NCBI GenBank assembly: GCA_964624875.1
Contig: CAZUZA010000017.1
Location: forward strand, 1 to 28,113
Source of the DNA: Atopostipes sp964624875
GTDB lineage: Bacteria; Bacillota; Bacilli; Lactobacillales; Carnobacteriaceae_A
Direction of reading: 5' to 3'
DNA: 28,113 nucleotides
Shown: piece after piece, positions 21,894 through 28,113 of the stretch
Position numbering within the stretch: position 1 is the stretch's first letter
How the letters are laid out: each line of letters begins with the position of its first letter
Translations under genes and position numbers: made by a program
Notes under the pieces: generated by a model
Databases searched by the model: none
Told to the model about the DNA's origin: nothing
What the model saw: only the letters and a program-made list of their open reading frames with translations

Positions 21894-23867
21894 ATGGATA
21901 AAATTACGAATAAAAGTCTATTTGAATTAAAGAGTGTTAGCCAACCTGTTGTTGCAGGGGAGAAGGCTTATTTTGTAGAGACAAAGATCATTGAAGATGA
22001 GAACAAGTACGATACGTCGATTTATCAGCTTGATTTAAAGACGAAAGAACGTACGCTGTTTGGTGATACGGGTAGTGCGAATACACAAATTCAGTTAACT
22101 CCAGATGAAAAGAAATTGTCTTATCTTTCAAATAATACGAAAGACAATAAGCTCCAACTATTTGTGATGCCAGTTACAGGTGGTTCGGCTGAACAGATTA
22201 CATATGAAGAAAATGGCATTAGCAACTACCACTGGTTGAAAGACAATGAAACAGTTTATTATCAAACGTCGGTTAAAGATGAAATCGATGAAGAAGAAAA
22301 TGAAGATGACGCACCTACGAATGATTGGCCGAAGAAAAAAGTGGCTACAAAATTAACGTATAAAATGGATGGTCGTGGCGTTCTTCCTGAAGATCGTTTG
22401 TATCAAATTAAAAAAGCAACTTTATCTGGTGCTGAACCTGAAGTTGTTTTAGAAGAGGATCGTGGATTGTCATTACAATACGTAGCGAATGACGAATCTT
22501 ATTTACTATACTATGACCGTTTAGACCCTGAAGATGAGTGGGTGTACGGAGGAAGTTTATATAAATACGATCTGGTGTCTCATGAAAGATCGTTCTTAAC
22601 GAATGATGTTCCAGGCGGTATGTTCTCGTTTGCCTTAGCGAACGAAAAAGAAGATACGCTTATATTTGCTGGAAATGATTTTGCCTACAAATTTGTGACG
22701 CATAACCGTATTTACAGCTATAATGTTGCGAGTGAAAAACTAACCAACTTAACGCCAGACTTAGACTTTAGTATTGGTGATTCACTGGTTGGTGATTTCC
22801 AACAAAATACGGGTGGTCCCGATTTATGGTGGCTTGATGATGAGGAATCTTTCTTATTTAAAGCAACGGAACATGGAAAAATTACCCTATATAAAGGGAA
22901 TTTAGCTGGAGACATTGAAAAAGTATTTGATGAAAAGATCCATATTACTGGTTTGGATTTATTAGAAGATAAAAACCAAGCCGTTGTCTCTTATTCGACA
23001 TTAACTATTCCGAGCGCGATAGCGACAATTGATTTTGAAACAGGTGCCGTCACACAGCTTTATGATCCGAATGAGTCGTTCTCTGAAACACATATGTATT
23101 CAGAGCCGGAGCGCTTCTGGTATAAGAGTGTGAAAGATTGGGATGTTCAAGGTTGGTATGTGCCTCCAGTAGACAAAGTTGAAAACCATCCAGCCATCTT
23201 ATACATTCATGGTGGGCCACAAGTTTCTTATGGGGAGACGTTCTTCCATGAAATGCAGGCTTTAGCGAGCGCAGGTTATGGGGTCATTATGCTGAACCCT
23301 CGTGGTGGAAGTGGTTATGGACAAGAGTTCGTCGCCTCTATTTTAAACAATTATGGGGATGAGGATTACCAAGATTTAATGAATGGATTGGATGTTGTTT
23401 TAGAAGATCATCCTGAAATTGACAAAGAAGCCTTATATGTTGCCGGTGGAAGTTACGGTGGGTTTATGACGAACTGGATCGTAACACAAACAGATCGCTT
23501 CAAGGCTGCAGTTACCCAGCGCAGTATCAGTAACTGGTTGAGTTTCTATGGAACAAGTGATATTGGACCAACGTTTGTTCAATTCCAATTAGGAAGAGAC
23601 CTGTCAAAAGCGGATGAACTATGGCAAATGTCACCGCTAGCACATGCTGAAAATGCGAAGACGCCATTATTAGTTGTGCACGGTGAAGAAGATTTGCGTT
23701 GTCCTTTAGAGCAAGGTCAGCAAATGTATATCGCGATGAAGAAGCAACGTGTTGAAACACGTCTGGTAACTTTTCCATCGTCAAATCATGGACTTTCTAG
23801 AAATGGTTTGCCGAACCTACGTATTGAGCGCTTAGAAGAAATTGTGAACTGGTTTGAAACACATTAA
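21894..23867 (+). CDS. S9-family prolyl oligopeptidase / acylaminoacyl-peptidase-type serine peptidase
   Basis: A 657-aa cytoplasmic serine peptidase (B. subtilis YuxL-like). The N-terminal two thirds (about 1-390) form a beta-propeller that filters substrates, with repeats such as IQLTPDEKKLSYLSNN. The C-terminal alpha/beta hydrolase carries the catalytic triad Ser520 (GGSYGGF), Asp600 (GEEDLRCP) and His632 (SNHGLS), and the oxyanion loop YIHGGPQ. No signal peptide is present. I chose ATG 21894, 8 bases after AAAGG; an open frame reaches upstream to 21798, but those residues are not family-like and no ribosome site precedes them. An acidic insert (DEIDEEENEDDAP) lies in the propeller. It likely trims N-blocked or proline-containing peptides. 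Confidence 0.94.
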   Translation: MDKITNKSLFELKSVSQPVVAGEKAYFVETKIIEDENKYDTSIYQLDLKTKERTLFGDTGSANTQIQLTPDEKKLSYLSNNTKDNKLQLFVMPVTGGSAEQITYEENGISNYHWLKDNETVYYQTSVKDEIDEEENEDDAPTNDWPKKKVATKLTYKMDGRGVLPEDRLYQIKKATLSGAEPEVVLEEDRGLSLQYVANDESYLLYYDRLDPEDEWVYGGSLYKYDLVSHERSFLTNDVPGGMFSFALANEKEDTLIFAGNDFAYKFVTHNRIYSYNVASEKLTNLTPDLDFSIGDSLVGDFQQNTGGPDLWWLDDEESFLFKATEHGKITLYKGNLAGDIEKVFDEKIHITGLDLLEDKNQAVVSYSTLTIPSAIATIDFETGAVTQLYDPNESFSETHMYSEPERFWYKSVKDWDVQGWYVPPVDKVENHPAILYIHGGPQVSYGETFFHEMQALASAGYGVIMLNPRGGSGYGQEFVASILNNYGDEDYQDLMNGLDVVLEDHPEIDKEALYVAGGSYGGFMTNWIVTQTDRFKAAVTQRSISNWLSFYGTSDIGPTFVQFQLGRDLSKADELWQMSPLAHAENAKTPLLVVHGEEDLRCPLEQGQQMYIAMKKQRVETRLVTFPSSNHGLSRNGLPNLRIERLEEIVNWFETH

Positions 23868-23886
23868 ATCGTATAGAGTATAAAGT

Positions 23887-23921
23887 AGAAGACCGATAGC
23901 GTAAAGTTATCGGTCTTTCAC
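23887..23921 (+). terminator. Terminator after the S9 peptidase
   Basis: A perfect 10-bp stem AAGACCGATA/TATCGGTCTT (23889-23898 with 23908-23917) with a nine-base loop. The T-tail is short, so efficiency may be moderate. Confidence 0.78.
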
Positions 23922-24024
23922 TTATCCCCTTTGGACGAAGCACCCAGTGTGTTCATTTCATGAAAAAAGAGTAAATAATATTGCTTTTTTATTAAATGTT
24001 ATGATAAACTAGCCTAGTTATAAT
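23922..24024. other. AT-rich spacer before the assembly gap
   Basis: No gene is visible. There are two small palindromes: TTTCATGAAA (23956-23965) and AACTAG-C-CTAGTT (24007-24019). The sequence breaks off after TTATAAT. Confidence 0.5.
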
Positions 24025-24124
24025 NNNNNNNNNNNNNNNNNNNNNNNNNNNNNNNNNNNNNNNNNNNNNNNNNNNNNNNNNNNNNNNNNNNNNNNNNNNN
24101 NNNNNNNNNNNNNNNNNNNNNNNN
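24025..24124. other. Assembly gap (100 Ns)
   Basis: Exactly 100 undetermined bases, the conventional placeholder for a scaffold join of unknown length. Both flanks carry TTATAAT at the join, so the contigs may overlap or be separated by a repeat. Any gene in the gap cannot be seen. Confidence 0.99.
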
Positions 24125-24143
24125 TTATAATCAAATTTTAATG

Positions 24144-24160
24144 TGTTATAATGAATAACA
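24144..24160 (+). promoter_or_regulatory. GlnR box overlapping an extended -10 promoter
   Basis: TGTTA-TAATGAA-TAACA fits the GlnR/TnrA consensus TGTNA-N7-TNACA at every defined position. It overlaps a perfect extended -10, TGT-TATAAT (24144-24152). A repressor there would block the transporter operon when nitrogen is plentiful. The -35 region falls at the edge of the assembly gap. Confidence 0.8.
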
Positions 24161-24172
24161 GATAACTTTTAG

Positions 24173-24198
24173 ATAGGAGGCCATTTATGGCCTTTTAT
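24173..24198 (+). promoter_or_regulatory. Leader hairpin with terminator-like tail
   Basis: Arms ATAGGAGGCC (24173-24182) and GGCCTTTTAT (24189-24198) pair over ten bases (two G-T pairs) around loop ATTTAT, and TATTTT follows. It looks like a weak terminator or attenuator in the glnQ-operon leader and covers the ribosome site AGGAGG of a 21-codon ORF. Confidence 0.55.
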
Positions 24199-24252
24199 TA
24201 TTTTACCCAAATCTCGTTTACACGTTGTTTACAAATAGTAGGCAATGCATAA
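24187..24252 (+). CDS. Possible 21-aa leader peptide upstream of the glutamine transporter
   Basis: ATG 24187 has a perfect AGGAGG six bases upstream and encodes MAFYYFTQISFTRCLQIVGN plus Ala before TAA, 31 bases ahead of the ATPase gene. The peptide resembles no family I know. Its ribosome site and start codon lie inside the hairpin at 24173-24198, so either the ORF is a regulatory leader or it is an accident of a terminator hairpin. A 2-residue Phe/Tyr-rich run (FYYF) is its only notable composition. Confidence 0.3.
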   Translation: MAFYYFTQISFTRCLQIVGNA

Positions 24253-24283
24253 AAAAATTATCTGATAAGAAAGAGGGATTTTA

Positions 24284-25021
24284 ATGAGTATTATCGAATT
24301 TAAACATGTCGACAAATATTATGGAGAGTTACACGCATTGAAAGACATCAACTTATCTTTTGAAAAAGGGGAAGTTGTGACATTGATTGGGCCTTCAGGG
24401 TCTGGAAAGTCAACACTGTTGCGTACGATTAATGGCTTAGAAGAGATTACAAGTGGCCAGCTAAATGTTTTAGGAAAGGACATTTCTGACGCCAATACAG
24501 ATATACGTTTAGTTCGTCAAAAAATTGGAATGGTGTTCCAGCATTTCGAACTATACCCGCACATGACGGTTCTACAAAACGTGACATTAGCGCCAATGAT
24601 TGTTTTAGGCATGTCAAAAGAAGAGGCCGAAACGGATGCTGAAAAGTACTTAACACGAGTGAACATGTGGGATAAAAAAGATGCTTACCCAGATAATTTA
24701 TCCGGTGGTCAAAAGCAGCGTGTCGCGATTGCGCGTGGCCTAGCGATGAAACCAGATGTCATGTTATTTGATGAGCCAACATCGGCATTGGACCCGGAAA
24801 TTATCGTAGATGTTCTAGATGTTATGAAAGATATTGCATTAAAAGACGGTATGACAATGATTGTCGTAACACATGAGATGGGGTTTGCGCGTGAAGTTGC
24901 CGATCGTACAATCTTTATGGCTCAAGGCGAAATTATCGAAGACCGACCAAGTGAAGAATTCTTTGAAAATCCTAACGATGAGCGAGCACGAAACTTCATT
25001 AACCAAGTCTTTGCATATTAA
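24284..25021 (+). CDS. glnQ: Polar amino acid (glutamine-type) ABC transporter ATP-binding protein
   Basis: A 245-aa ATPase of the GlnQ/HisP class that powers uptake of glutamine or related polar amino acids. Walker A is GPSGSGKST (about 36-44), Q-loop MVFQHFELYPHMTV, signature LSGGQKQRVAIAR, Walker B VMLFDEPTSALD, and switch His in VVTHEMGF. Length is standard. The ribosome site GAGGG lies six bases before ATG. It heads a four-gene operon (ATPase, binding lipoprotein, two permeases) controlled by a GlnR box, which favours glutamine as the main substrate, though this is inference from context. Confidence 0.93.
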   Translation: MSIIEFKHVDKYYGELHALKDINLSFEKGEVVTLIGPSGSGKSTLLRTINGLEEITSGQLNVLGKDISDANTDIRLVRQKIGMVFQHFELYPHMTVLQNVTLAPMIVLGMSKEEAETDAEKYLTRVNMWDKKDAYPDNLSGGQKQRVAIARGLAMKPDVMLFDEPTSALDPEIIVDVLDVMKDIALKDGMTMIVVTHEMGFAREVADRTIFMAQGEIIEDRPSEEFFENPNDERARNFINQVFAY

Positions 25022-25033
25022 GGAGTGAAAGAA

Positions 25034-25918
25034 ATGAAAGAATTAAAACGAATATTAAAAAGTTTGCCTTTTCTTTTACTAGCTTTCTTACTAGCAGGTT
25101 GTGGCCAAGCAGTGGCAGATATGGATATTGCCCAAAGATTAGAAGATCAAGAAACACCCGTCCTGATTTGGGGTGTAAAAGCTGATACGAACCTTTTTGG
25201 TTTTTACAATATTAAAACAGCTCAATTAGAAGGCTTTGATATTGATATCGGAAAAGCTTTAACAGATGAAATGACGAATGGTGAAGGAAAAGCGGAGTTT
25301 GTGGAGGTAACCTCAAAAACACGTATTCCTTTATTAAAAACAGGAAAAATCGATGGTATTATTGCCACAATGACGATTAGTGAAGAACGTGAAAAACAAG
25401 TTGATTTCAGTGACGTGTATTTCAATGGTGGGCAATCACTACTCGTTCCCGAAGATTCAGATATCCAAGGGATTGAAGACTTAACAGCTGATCACACTGT
25501 TTTAGCGATTAAAGGCTCAAGCTCAACACAAAATATGCGTGAGTTAGCGCCACAAGTTACGGTTTTAGATTTAGAAAACTATAGTGAAGGCTTTGTTGCT
25601 TTACAATCTGGACAAGGGGACGCACTAACAACCGATGATGCGATTTTACTAGGGATGATTGATCAAAACCCAGGTTATCGTCTAGCAGGTGAAAGTTTTA
25701 CAGAAGAACCTTATGGAATCGCCATCGATAAAAACCAAGACGCTTTTCATGAGATGTTAGAAGAAGCGCTCGATACCATTCAAGGAAACGGCGTGTATGA
25801 TGATATTTACGACAAGTGGTTTGGTGATTTACTTCCAGCGGATGCTCCAGGAAGTCCAAGCACATCGACTACAGGAGCAGCCAATCCTGAGTCTGGAGAA
25901 GAAAGCGAGGATATGTAA
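25034..25918 (+). CDS. glnH: Polar amino acid ABC transporter substrate-binding lipoprotein
   Basis: A 294-aa family 3 extracellular solute-binding protein anchored by lipid. The signal peptide ends in LLAGC with Cys23. The binding domain has LEGFDIDIGKALTDEM, an arginine in TSKTRIPLLKTGKIDGI that contacts the ligand carboxylate in the family, TISEEREKQVDFSDVYF and DALTTDDAIL. The last 28 residues (from LPADAPG) are a polar, Ser/Thr/Glu-rich tail not needed for the fold. ATG 25034 is chosen, 8 bases after AAGGAG; GTG 25025 overlaps that site. It starts 12 bases after the ATPase stop and abuts the next permease. Confidence 0.93.
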   Translation: MKELKRILKSLPFLLLAFLLAGCGQAVADMDIAQRLEDQETPVLIWGVKADTNLFGFYNIKTAQLEGFDIDIGKALTDEMTNGEGKAEFVEVTSKTRIPLLKTGKIDGIIATMTISEEREKQVDFSDVYFNGGQSLLVPEDSDIQGIEDLTADHTVLAIKGSSSTQNMRELAPQVTVLDLENYSEGFVALQSGQGDALTTDDAILLGMIDQNPGYRLAGESFTEEPYGIAIDKNQDAFHEMLEEALDTIQGNGVYDDIYDKWFGDLLPADAPGSPSTSTTGAANPESGEESEDM

Positions 25919-26569
25919 ATGATTGCATTATTACAAACTTATTGGCCTCTTTTTATTGAAGGCTTTATCAACACCTTATTCTCGAGTGTTATTGCCTTAG
26001 TCTTTAGTTTGATTATAGGGATATTGATGGGAATTTTACAAATATCTGATAATAAAATCATCAGAGGCTTAGCGAATGCTTACGTTGAGTTCTTTAGAAA
26101 TATCCCATTATTAGTTATCGTTATGTTTTTCTACGTAGCGATTCCGATGTACTTATTTAACATCACAGGCTTCTGGGCTGGTACAATCGGTTTAACCATT
26201 TATACCTCATCTTTTATTGCCGATAACGTACGAGCAGGAATATTAACCGTTCCAAACGGCCAAGTAGAAGCGAGTTTATCGCAAGGAATGAAACGCAGTT
26301 CAATGATGCGCTATGTTATATTACCTCAAGCCATCCGTATCATCATTCCACCACTAGGAAATCAATTCATAAACTTAGTTAAAAACTCATCGATTTTAGC
26401 GATGGTAGCTGGTTTAGACTTAATGTATTTCGGGGATTTCGTAGCGATGGAAACATTCAATACGTTTGATTCGTATATTTTAATCGGTTTATTTTACTTA
26501 ACGATTACACTACCACTCACACACTTCGTGAAACGACTCGAAGTCAAATTAGGGATTCATAATAATTAA
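25919..26569 (+). CDS. Amino acid ABC transporter permease 1
   Basis: A 216-aa HisM/GlnP-type inner membrane permease with about five spans. The conserved FFRNIPLLVIVMFFY segment and the cytoplasmic EAA loop (QVEASLSQGMKRSSMMRYVILPQA) that docks on the ATPase are clear. The ATG follows the stop of the binding-protein gene with no gap, and the ribosome site GAGG lies within that gene, so translation is coupled. It pairs with the next permease to form a heterodimer. Confidence 0.92.
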   Translation: MIALLQTYWPLFIEGFINTLFSSVIALVFSLIIGILMGILQISDNKIIRGLANAYVEFFRNIPLLVIVMFFYVAIPMYLFNITGFWAGTIGLTIYTSSFIADNVRAGILTVPNGQVEASLSQGMKRSSMMRYVILPQAIRIIIPPLGNQFINLVKNSSILAMVAGLDLMYFGDFVAMETFNTFDSYILIGLFYLTITLPLTHFVKRLEVKLGIHNN

Positions 26570-26584
26570 AAGGAGGAAAATAAT

Positions 26585-27256
26585 ATGAATTTTAGCGATG
26601 CATTTTCATGGATGAATATTCGATTCTTATTAGAAGGACTCCTTGTGACGGTTGAGGTTGCCTTATATACGATCGTTATTAGTATCATTCTCGGGGTTAT
26701 TTTAGGCGTCATTCGCTACTTCGAAATACCCGTTATTTCAAAAGTCGTCGGCTGGGTTGTTGATATCATTCGTAACCTGCCTTTACTCTTAATCATATTC
26801 TTTACGTATTTTGCGCTCCCACAAATTGGGATTAGCCTAAACGTCTTTTGGTCAACCGTAATTGCCATGTCCATCTTTGAATCCACAATGATCTCAGAAA
26901 TTTTACGTGGTGGCCTAAAAGCCATTCCACAAGGACAAACGGAAGCAGGCCTAGCGTCAGGGATGAAGCGAATCAACGTCATGCGTTATATCCTATTGCC
27001 GCAAGTGTTCAGAGAAACGATGCCATCCGTGGTCAGTCAACTGATTGCGCTAATCAAAGATACCTCACTAGCTACAATCATCACACTGCCCGAGCTAACG
27101 CACAATGCGAAAATAATATACGGACAAGACACATCCTATGTCATTCCAATGTTCATCGCCTTAGCCGGCTTTTATTTCATCATTTGTTTCGCACTTTCGG
27201 TGTTTTCAAAATACCTCGCCAAACGAATGGACGTAGCCGCACCAGACGGAATCTAA
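26585..27256 (+). CDS. Amino acid ABC transporter permease 2
   Basis: A 223-aa second permease of the same family, with DIIRNLPLLLIIFFTYFALPQ and the EAA loop GQTEAGLASGMKRINVMRYILLPQV. It starts 15 bases after its partner with a strong AAGGAGG. It is related to the partner but not a close copy, as expected for a heterodimeric channel. The operon ends at the terminator 10 bases after its stop codon. Confidence 0.92.
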   Translation: MNFSDAFSWMNIRFLLEGLLVTVEVALYTIVISIILGVILGVIRYFEIPVISKVVGWVVDIIRNLPLLLIIFFTYFALPQIGISLNVFWSTVIAMSIFESTMISEILRGGLKAIPQGQTEAGLASGMKRINVMRYILLPQVFRETMPSVVSQLIALIKDTSLATIITLPELTHNAKIIYGQDTSYVIPMFIALAGFYFIICFALSVFSKYLAKRMDVAAPDGI

Positions 27257-27265
27257 AAAATATCA

Positions 27266-27302
27266 AAAGAGATTGGGCCCTAAAACGCTCAGTCTCTTTT
27301 TT
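27266..27302 (+). terminator. Terminator of the glutamine transporter operon
   Basis: A 13-bp stem (27266-27278 with 27287-27299; two G-T pairs) and a TTTTTT tail. Confidence 0.88.
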
Positions 27303-27370
27303 AATGTCACAAACCCCAGAGAATCCCGGTGAAATGAAGGGAGAGGCTAGGAATAGGAATTTTAAAACAG

Positions 27371-27425
27371 TTGACCAGGATGGTCAATTTTGCTATATTG
27401 TATTTAGGAGTGACCAAAGTGGTCA
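27371..27425 (+). promoter_or_regulatory. TetR-regulated promoter with two identical operators
   Basis: The promoter is TTGACC (27371-27376), 17-bp spacer, TGC-TATATT (27391-27399; extended -10). Operator 1, TTGACCA-GGA-TGGTCAA (27371-27387), covers the -35 box. Operator 2, TGACCA-AAG-TGGTCA (27411-27425), covers the start region. Both are perfect dyads of the same half-site and sit 39 bp apart centre to centre. The TetR protein encoded next is the likely binder. The stretch 27303-27370 shows nothing recognisable. Confidence 0.82.
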
Positions 27426-27452
27426 TTAACGGAGAGGAGAAATTGAACGCCT

Positions 27453-28064
27453 ATGTATTCTGCATTTGAACAATTAGAGTCCGAAAAGAAAAGTCACATT
27501 ATCAATGCTGCACTCAAAGAGTTTGCGAAGAATGGTTACGAGAAAGCTTCGACAAACAATATCGTTAAAGAAGCACGGATTTCAAAAGGTTCTTTATATA
27601 ATTATTTTGGAACGAAAAAAGGGTTATATCTGTACCTCGTAGAAGTCAGCACCGAAATTATTGAACAAGTTTATGCATTAATCGATCCAAAGGAATCCGA
27701 TATCTTCTTAAAAATTGAAAAGATTGGATTTGGAAAAATAGAGATCCAGCAACGATATCCTCAAGTCTTTGATTTTCTATTTTCAATGACCCAAGATCAG
27801 TCAGCGGATATTACGGCATTAAATAAAGATAACATTAATAAGATTTATAGCGAAGGTCTGCAAAAAATGTATGAAAATATAGACTATTACTTATTCAAAG
27901 ATGAAATAGATAGTGAAAAGGCAATCAACATTCTAAATTGGACAATATTAGGATATGGCAATCAGGCAATTGAAACGAAGTCTTCAACAGCTGAACTTAA
28001 AGAAGAGTATTTAAAAGATTGGGAATCCTATTCAAAAATATTGCGACACGCTTTTTATAAATAA
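27453..28064 (+). CDS. TetR/AcrR-family transcriptional regulator
   Basis: A 203-aa one-domain repressor. The N-terminal helix-turn-helix (about residues 12-58) has the family pattern: HIINAALKEFAKNGYEKAST, then IVKEARISKGSLYNYFGTKKGLY. The all-helical ligand and dimer domain follows and has no recognisable substrate signature. The ATG is 13 bases after GAGGAG, a long spacing; no better in-frame start exists nearby. It is followed within 12 bases by an ABC ATPase start, so it probably controls a drug, peptide or lipid exporter through the twin operators upstream. Effector unknown. Confidence 0.92.
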   Translation: MYSAFEQLESEKKSHIINAALKEFAKNGYEKASTNNIVKEARISKGSLYNYFGTKKGLYLYLVEVSTEIIEQVYALIDPKESDIFLKIEKIGFGKIEIQQRYPQVFDFLFSMTQDQSADITALNKDNINKIYSEGLQKMYENIDYYLFKDEIDSEKAINILNWTILGYGNQAIETKSSTAELKEEYLKDWESYSKILRHAFYK

Positions 28065-28076
28065 GGAGGCTGGAAA

Positions 28077-28113
28077 ATGAGTATCATTGAAGTGAAAAAT
28101 TTACAGAAAAATT
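28077..28113 (+). CDS. ABC transporter ATP-binding protein, start only
   Basis: The first 12 codons of a gene cut by the window end. The peptide MSIIEVKNLQKN is the typical first strand of an ABC ATPase, and AAGGAGG (28063-28069), overlapping the TetR stop, lies 7 bases before the ATG. With a TetR gene in front, an exporter ATPase is likely. Confidence 0.75.
   Translation, partial: MSIIEVKNLQKN

Noticed and set aside
23922..24283. tRNA, rRNA or insertion sequence around the gap
   Set aside because: No cloverleaf, rRNA sequence, transposase fragment or terminal repeats are visible on either flank.
27184..27429. 81-codon frame overlapping the end of permease 2 and the TetR promoter
   Set aside because: Runs through a terminator and two operators, and has a basic, low-complexity product with no ribosome site.
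1..28113. CRISPR array, prophage, toxin-antitoxin or defence island
   Set aside because: No spaced direct repeats, phage genes, or recognisable defence or toxin genes are present on either strand.

Overview
The window reads as chromosomal DNA of a low-GC, Gram-positive, non-sporulating bacterium, most likely in the order Lactobacillales (Carnobacteriaceae/Aerococcaceae-like; this placement is inference). The signs are AT-rich codon use, strong AGGAGG ribosome sites, short U-tailed hairpin terminators, a tyrosine T-box, and a metG-tatD-rnmV-rsmA-veg...purR-glmU-prs gene order. That order matches the Bacillus locus but lacks yabE, yabG, sspF, ispE, yabJ and spoVG. Almost everything is core metabolism. 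I see no rRNA, tRNA, CRISPR array, prophage or insertion sequence. One run of 100 Ns (24025-24124) is an assembly gap.

Layout. 1-609: 3' part of a PAP2 phosphatase. 728-2224: a YtrA-type GntR repressor and a DUF1648/DUF5808 membrane protein behind a promoter with a perfect operator palindrome. 2438-3496: a luciferase-like flavin monooxygenase, convergent with glyA (3559-4785, minus). 4943-5902: a secreted DUF1002 protein. 6050-8128 (minus): tyrS and a coupled AAC(3)-family acetyltransferase gene, both under a Tyr T-box (8183-8424). 8614-9441: a Cof-type HAD phosphatase. 9540-14269: metG, tatD, rnmV, rsmA, veg. 14337-15398 (minus): an AbrB-family membrane protein. 15621-18064: a zinc uptake operon (znuA, znuC, znuB) with a Zur-type box. 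18323-21663: purR, glmU, prs. 21894-23867: an S9 prolyl-oligopeptidase-type enzyme. 24284-27256: a glutamine/polar amino acid ABC transporter (ATPase, binding protein, two permeases) behind an exact GlnR box. 27453-28113: a TetR regulator with twin operators and the first codons of an ABC ATPase.

How the parts work together. Regulation is mostly local and legible from the DNA: tRNA-Tyr charging (T-box), zinc (Zur), purine/PRPP state (PurR box before purR, with prs downstream), nitrogen (GlnR box) and two self-regulated exporter or membrane-protein units (GntR, TetR). The metG to rsmA block serves translation and rRNA maturation, while glmU feeds cell-wall synthesis.

I did not find a clearly new multi-gene system. 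The most notable observations are the Bacillus-type Zur box on a zinc operon that sits where sporulation genes lie in Bacillus, the hairpin-occluded mini-ORF in the glutamine transporter leader, the tyrS/acetyltransferase coupling with a possible AUU start, the paired TetR operators, and an unexplained hairpin-rich leader before the S9 peptidase.
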